This document shows, in pieces, positions 4,751-5,905 of a DNA stretch of 5,905 bases (position 1 is its first letter; every line of letters starts with the position of its first letter). The stretch lies in NCBI GenBank assembly GCA_023432725.1, contig JAEYUH010000030.1:1-5905 (forward strand), read 5' to 3'. Source of the DNA: Actinomycetes bacterium (GTDB taxonomy: Bacteria; Actinomycetota; Actinomycetes; Propionibacteriales; Propionibacteriaceae). Both the position numbers and the translations under genes were made by a program. The notes under the pieces are model-generated. The model worked only from the letters and a program-made list of their open reading frames with translations, did no database searches and was not told the origin of the DNA.

Positions 4751-5905
4751 ATGGCATCGGCACCCTCCACCGCGCAGCCGCGCACCTACCAGGTGCTGAC
4801 CTACGGCTGCCAGATGAACGTCCACGACTCCGAACGGATCTCCGGGGTTCTCGAGGACGCCGGCTACTCGCGCTGTCCCGACGGCGAGCAGGCCGATGTG
4901 GTGGTGTTCAACACGTGCGCGGTGCGCGAGAACGCCGACAACCGGCTCTACGGCAACCTGGGCCACCTGGCCCCCGTGAAGGCCTCCCGCCCCGGCATGC
5001 AGATCGCTGTCGGTGGGTGCATGGCACAAAAGGACAGGGCCGTGGTGGTGCGCAAGGCCCCGTGGGTGGACGTGGTCTTCGGCACGCACAACCTGGGCTC
5101 GCTGCCGGTGCTGTTGGAGCGCGCCCGGGTGCTGGAACAGTCCCAGGTCGAGATCGTCGAGGCGCTGGAGCGTTTCCCCTCCACCCTGCCCACCCGGCGC
5201 GAATCGGCCTACGCGGCCTGGGTCTCGATCAGCGTCGGCTGCAACAACACCTGCACCTTCTGCATCGTCCCCGCGCTGCGCGGCAAGGAGACCGACCGCC
5301 GACCCGGCGACATCCTCGCCGAGATCCGCGCGCTGGTCGCCGAGGGCGTGCAGGAGATCACCCTGCTGGGTCAGAACGTCAACAGCTACGGGGTGGAGTT
5401 CGGCGACCGGCAGGCCTTCGGCAAGTTGCTGCGCGCCTGCGGCGAGGTCGAGGGCCTGGAGCGGGTCCGGTTCACCTCGCCGCACCCTGCCGCCTTCACC
5501 GACGACGTGATCGCAGCGATGGCTGAGACGCCGAACGTCATGCCCTCCCTGCACATGCCGTTGCAGTCCGGCTCGGACGCCGTCCTCAAGGCGATGCGGC
5601 GCTCCTACCGCAGCGAGAAGTTCCTCGGCATCCTCGACCGGGTCAGGGCGGCGATCCCGCAGGCGGCCATCACCACCGACATCATCGTCGGCTTCCCTGG
5701 CGAGACCGAGGCCGACTTCCAGGCCACCCTCGACGTGGTGGCGGCCTCCCGGTTCGCGGCGGCCTTCACCTTCCAGTACTCGATCCGGCCCGGCACCCCG
5801 GCGGCCACGATGCCCGACCAGGTGCCGCACCGGGTGGTCCAGGAACGTTACGAGCGTCTGGTCGACCTCGTCGGCGAGATCTCCCACGCCGAGAACCAGC
5901 GGCTC
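4751..5905 (+). CDS. miaB: tRNA-2-methylthio-N6-dimethylallyladenosine synthase MiaB (partial, runs off the window)
   Basis: The frame is open from ATG 4751 to the window end (385 codons, no stop). The usual length is about 480-500 aa, so roughly 100 residues are outside. MiaB is a radical SAM methylthiotransferase that converts i6A37 to ms2i6A37 in tRNAs reading UNN codons. The N-terminal domain has C20 ([12 protein letters not shown]), C56 ([10 protein letters not shown]) and C90 (VGGCMAQK), ligands of the auxiliary 4Fe-4S cluster. The radical SAM domain has C164-x3-C168-x2-C171 ([12 protein letters not shown]) for the SAM-binding cluster, then [23 protein letters not shown] and IVGFPGET. 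The window ends in the helix before the C-terminal TRAM domain, which is not seen. GCQMN and RRSYRSEKF favour MiaB over the related MtaB and RimO. Confidence 0.97.
   Translation, partial: MASAPSTAQPRTYQVLTYGCQMNVHDSERISGVLEDAGYSRCPDGEQADVVVFNTCAVRENADNRLYGNLGHLAPVKASRPGMQIAVGGCMAQKDRAVVVRKAPWVDVVFGTHNLGSLPVLLERARVLEQSQVEIVEALERFPSTLPTRRESAYAAWVSISVGCNNTCTFCIVPALRGKETDRRPGDILAEIRALVAEGVQEITLLGQNVNSYGVEFGDRQAFGKLLRACGEVEGLERVRFTSPHPAAFTDDVIAAMAETPNVMPSLHMPLQSGSDAVLKAMRRSYRSEKFLGILDRVRAAIPQAAITTDIIVGFPGETEADFQATLDVVAASRFAAAFTFQYSIRPGTPAATMPDQVPHRVVQERYERLVDLVGEISHAENQRL

Noticed and set aside
4631..5887. 418-aa open frame on the minus strand opposite rny end and miaB
   Set aside because: It is the antisense shadow of GC-rich miaB codons. 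Its composition is Gly/Ala/Arg/His/Val-biased with no recognisable motif, while the + strand shows all MiaB cysteines and motifs.
1..5905. tRNA, rRNA, CRISPR array, insertion sequence or attachment site
   Set aside because: I saw no cloverleaf or T-loop signature, no regularly spaced repeats, no transposase and no break in gene order or composition that would indicate a mobile element.

Overview
The window is high-GC chromosomal DNA from an actinobacterium. The evidence is GC-rich third codon positions, the clgR / DUF3046 / recA / recX order, an actinobacterial LexA box and a PafBC-type ('RecA-NDp') promoter in front of recA. An RNase Y gene between recX and miaB argues against Mycobacterium, and probably against Streptomyces. 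It fits lineages such as Propionibacteriales, Kineosporiales or Frankia-like actinomycetes, but I cannot fix the genus. All genes lie on the + strand, and none looks broken or recently acquired.

Layout. Positions 1-118 hold the 3' end of a pgsA-type phosphatidyltransferase gene, which overlaps a stand-alone cinA/pncC amidohydrolase gene (111-605) by 8 bp. After a 72-nt gap come clgR (678-983), probably expressed as a leaderless mRNA, and a 64-aa DUF3046 gene (991-1185). The 158-bp gap at 1186-1343 is a dense regulatory region. It holds a LexA-box promoter, a perfect 12-bp inverted repeat whose left arm overlaps that promoter's -10, and a PafBC-type promoter close to recA. recA (1344-2387) and recX (2390-2893) are separated by 2 nt. 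A 208-nt gap (2894-3101) carries a putative promoter and a leader of about 158 nt that can fold into four consecutive hairpins in front of rny (3102-4694). A compact promoter at 4715-4743 then drives miaB (4751 to beyond the window end), again with a leaderless-style start.

How the genes fit together. RecA and RecX form the recombination/SOS module, where RecX restrains RecA filaments. ClgR activates the Clp protease genes and other proteostasis genes. RNase Y is a membrane-anchored endoribonuclease that starts mRNA decay. MiaB methylthiolates tRNA position 37. CinA/PncC recycles nicotinamide mononucleotide, and PgsA makes phosphatidylglycerophosphate. The genes are mostly conserved housekeeping functions. 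The less ordinary material is in the non-coding gaps: the layered recA control region with a terminator-like dyad containing two DnaA-box-like 9-mers, and the structured rny leader, which I cannot assign to any known RNA family.
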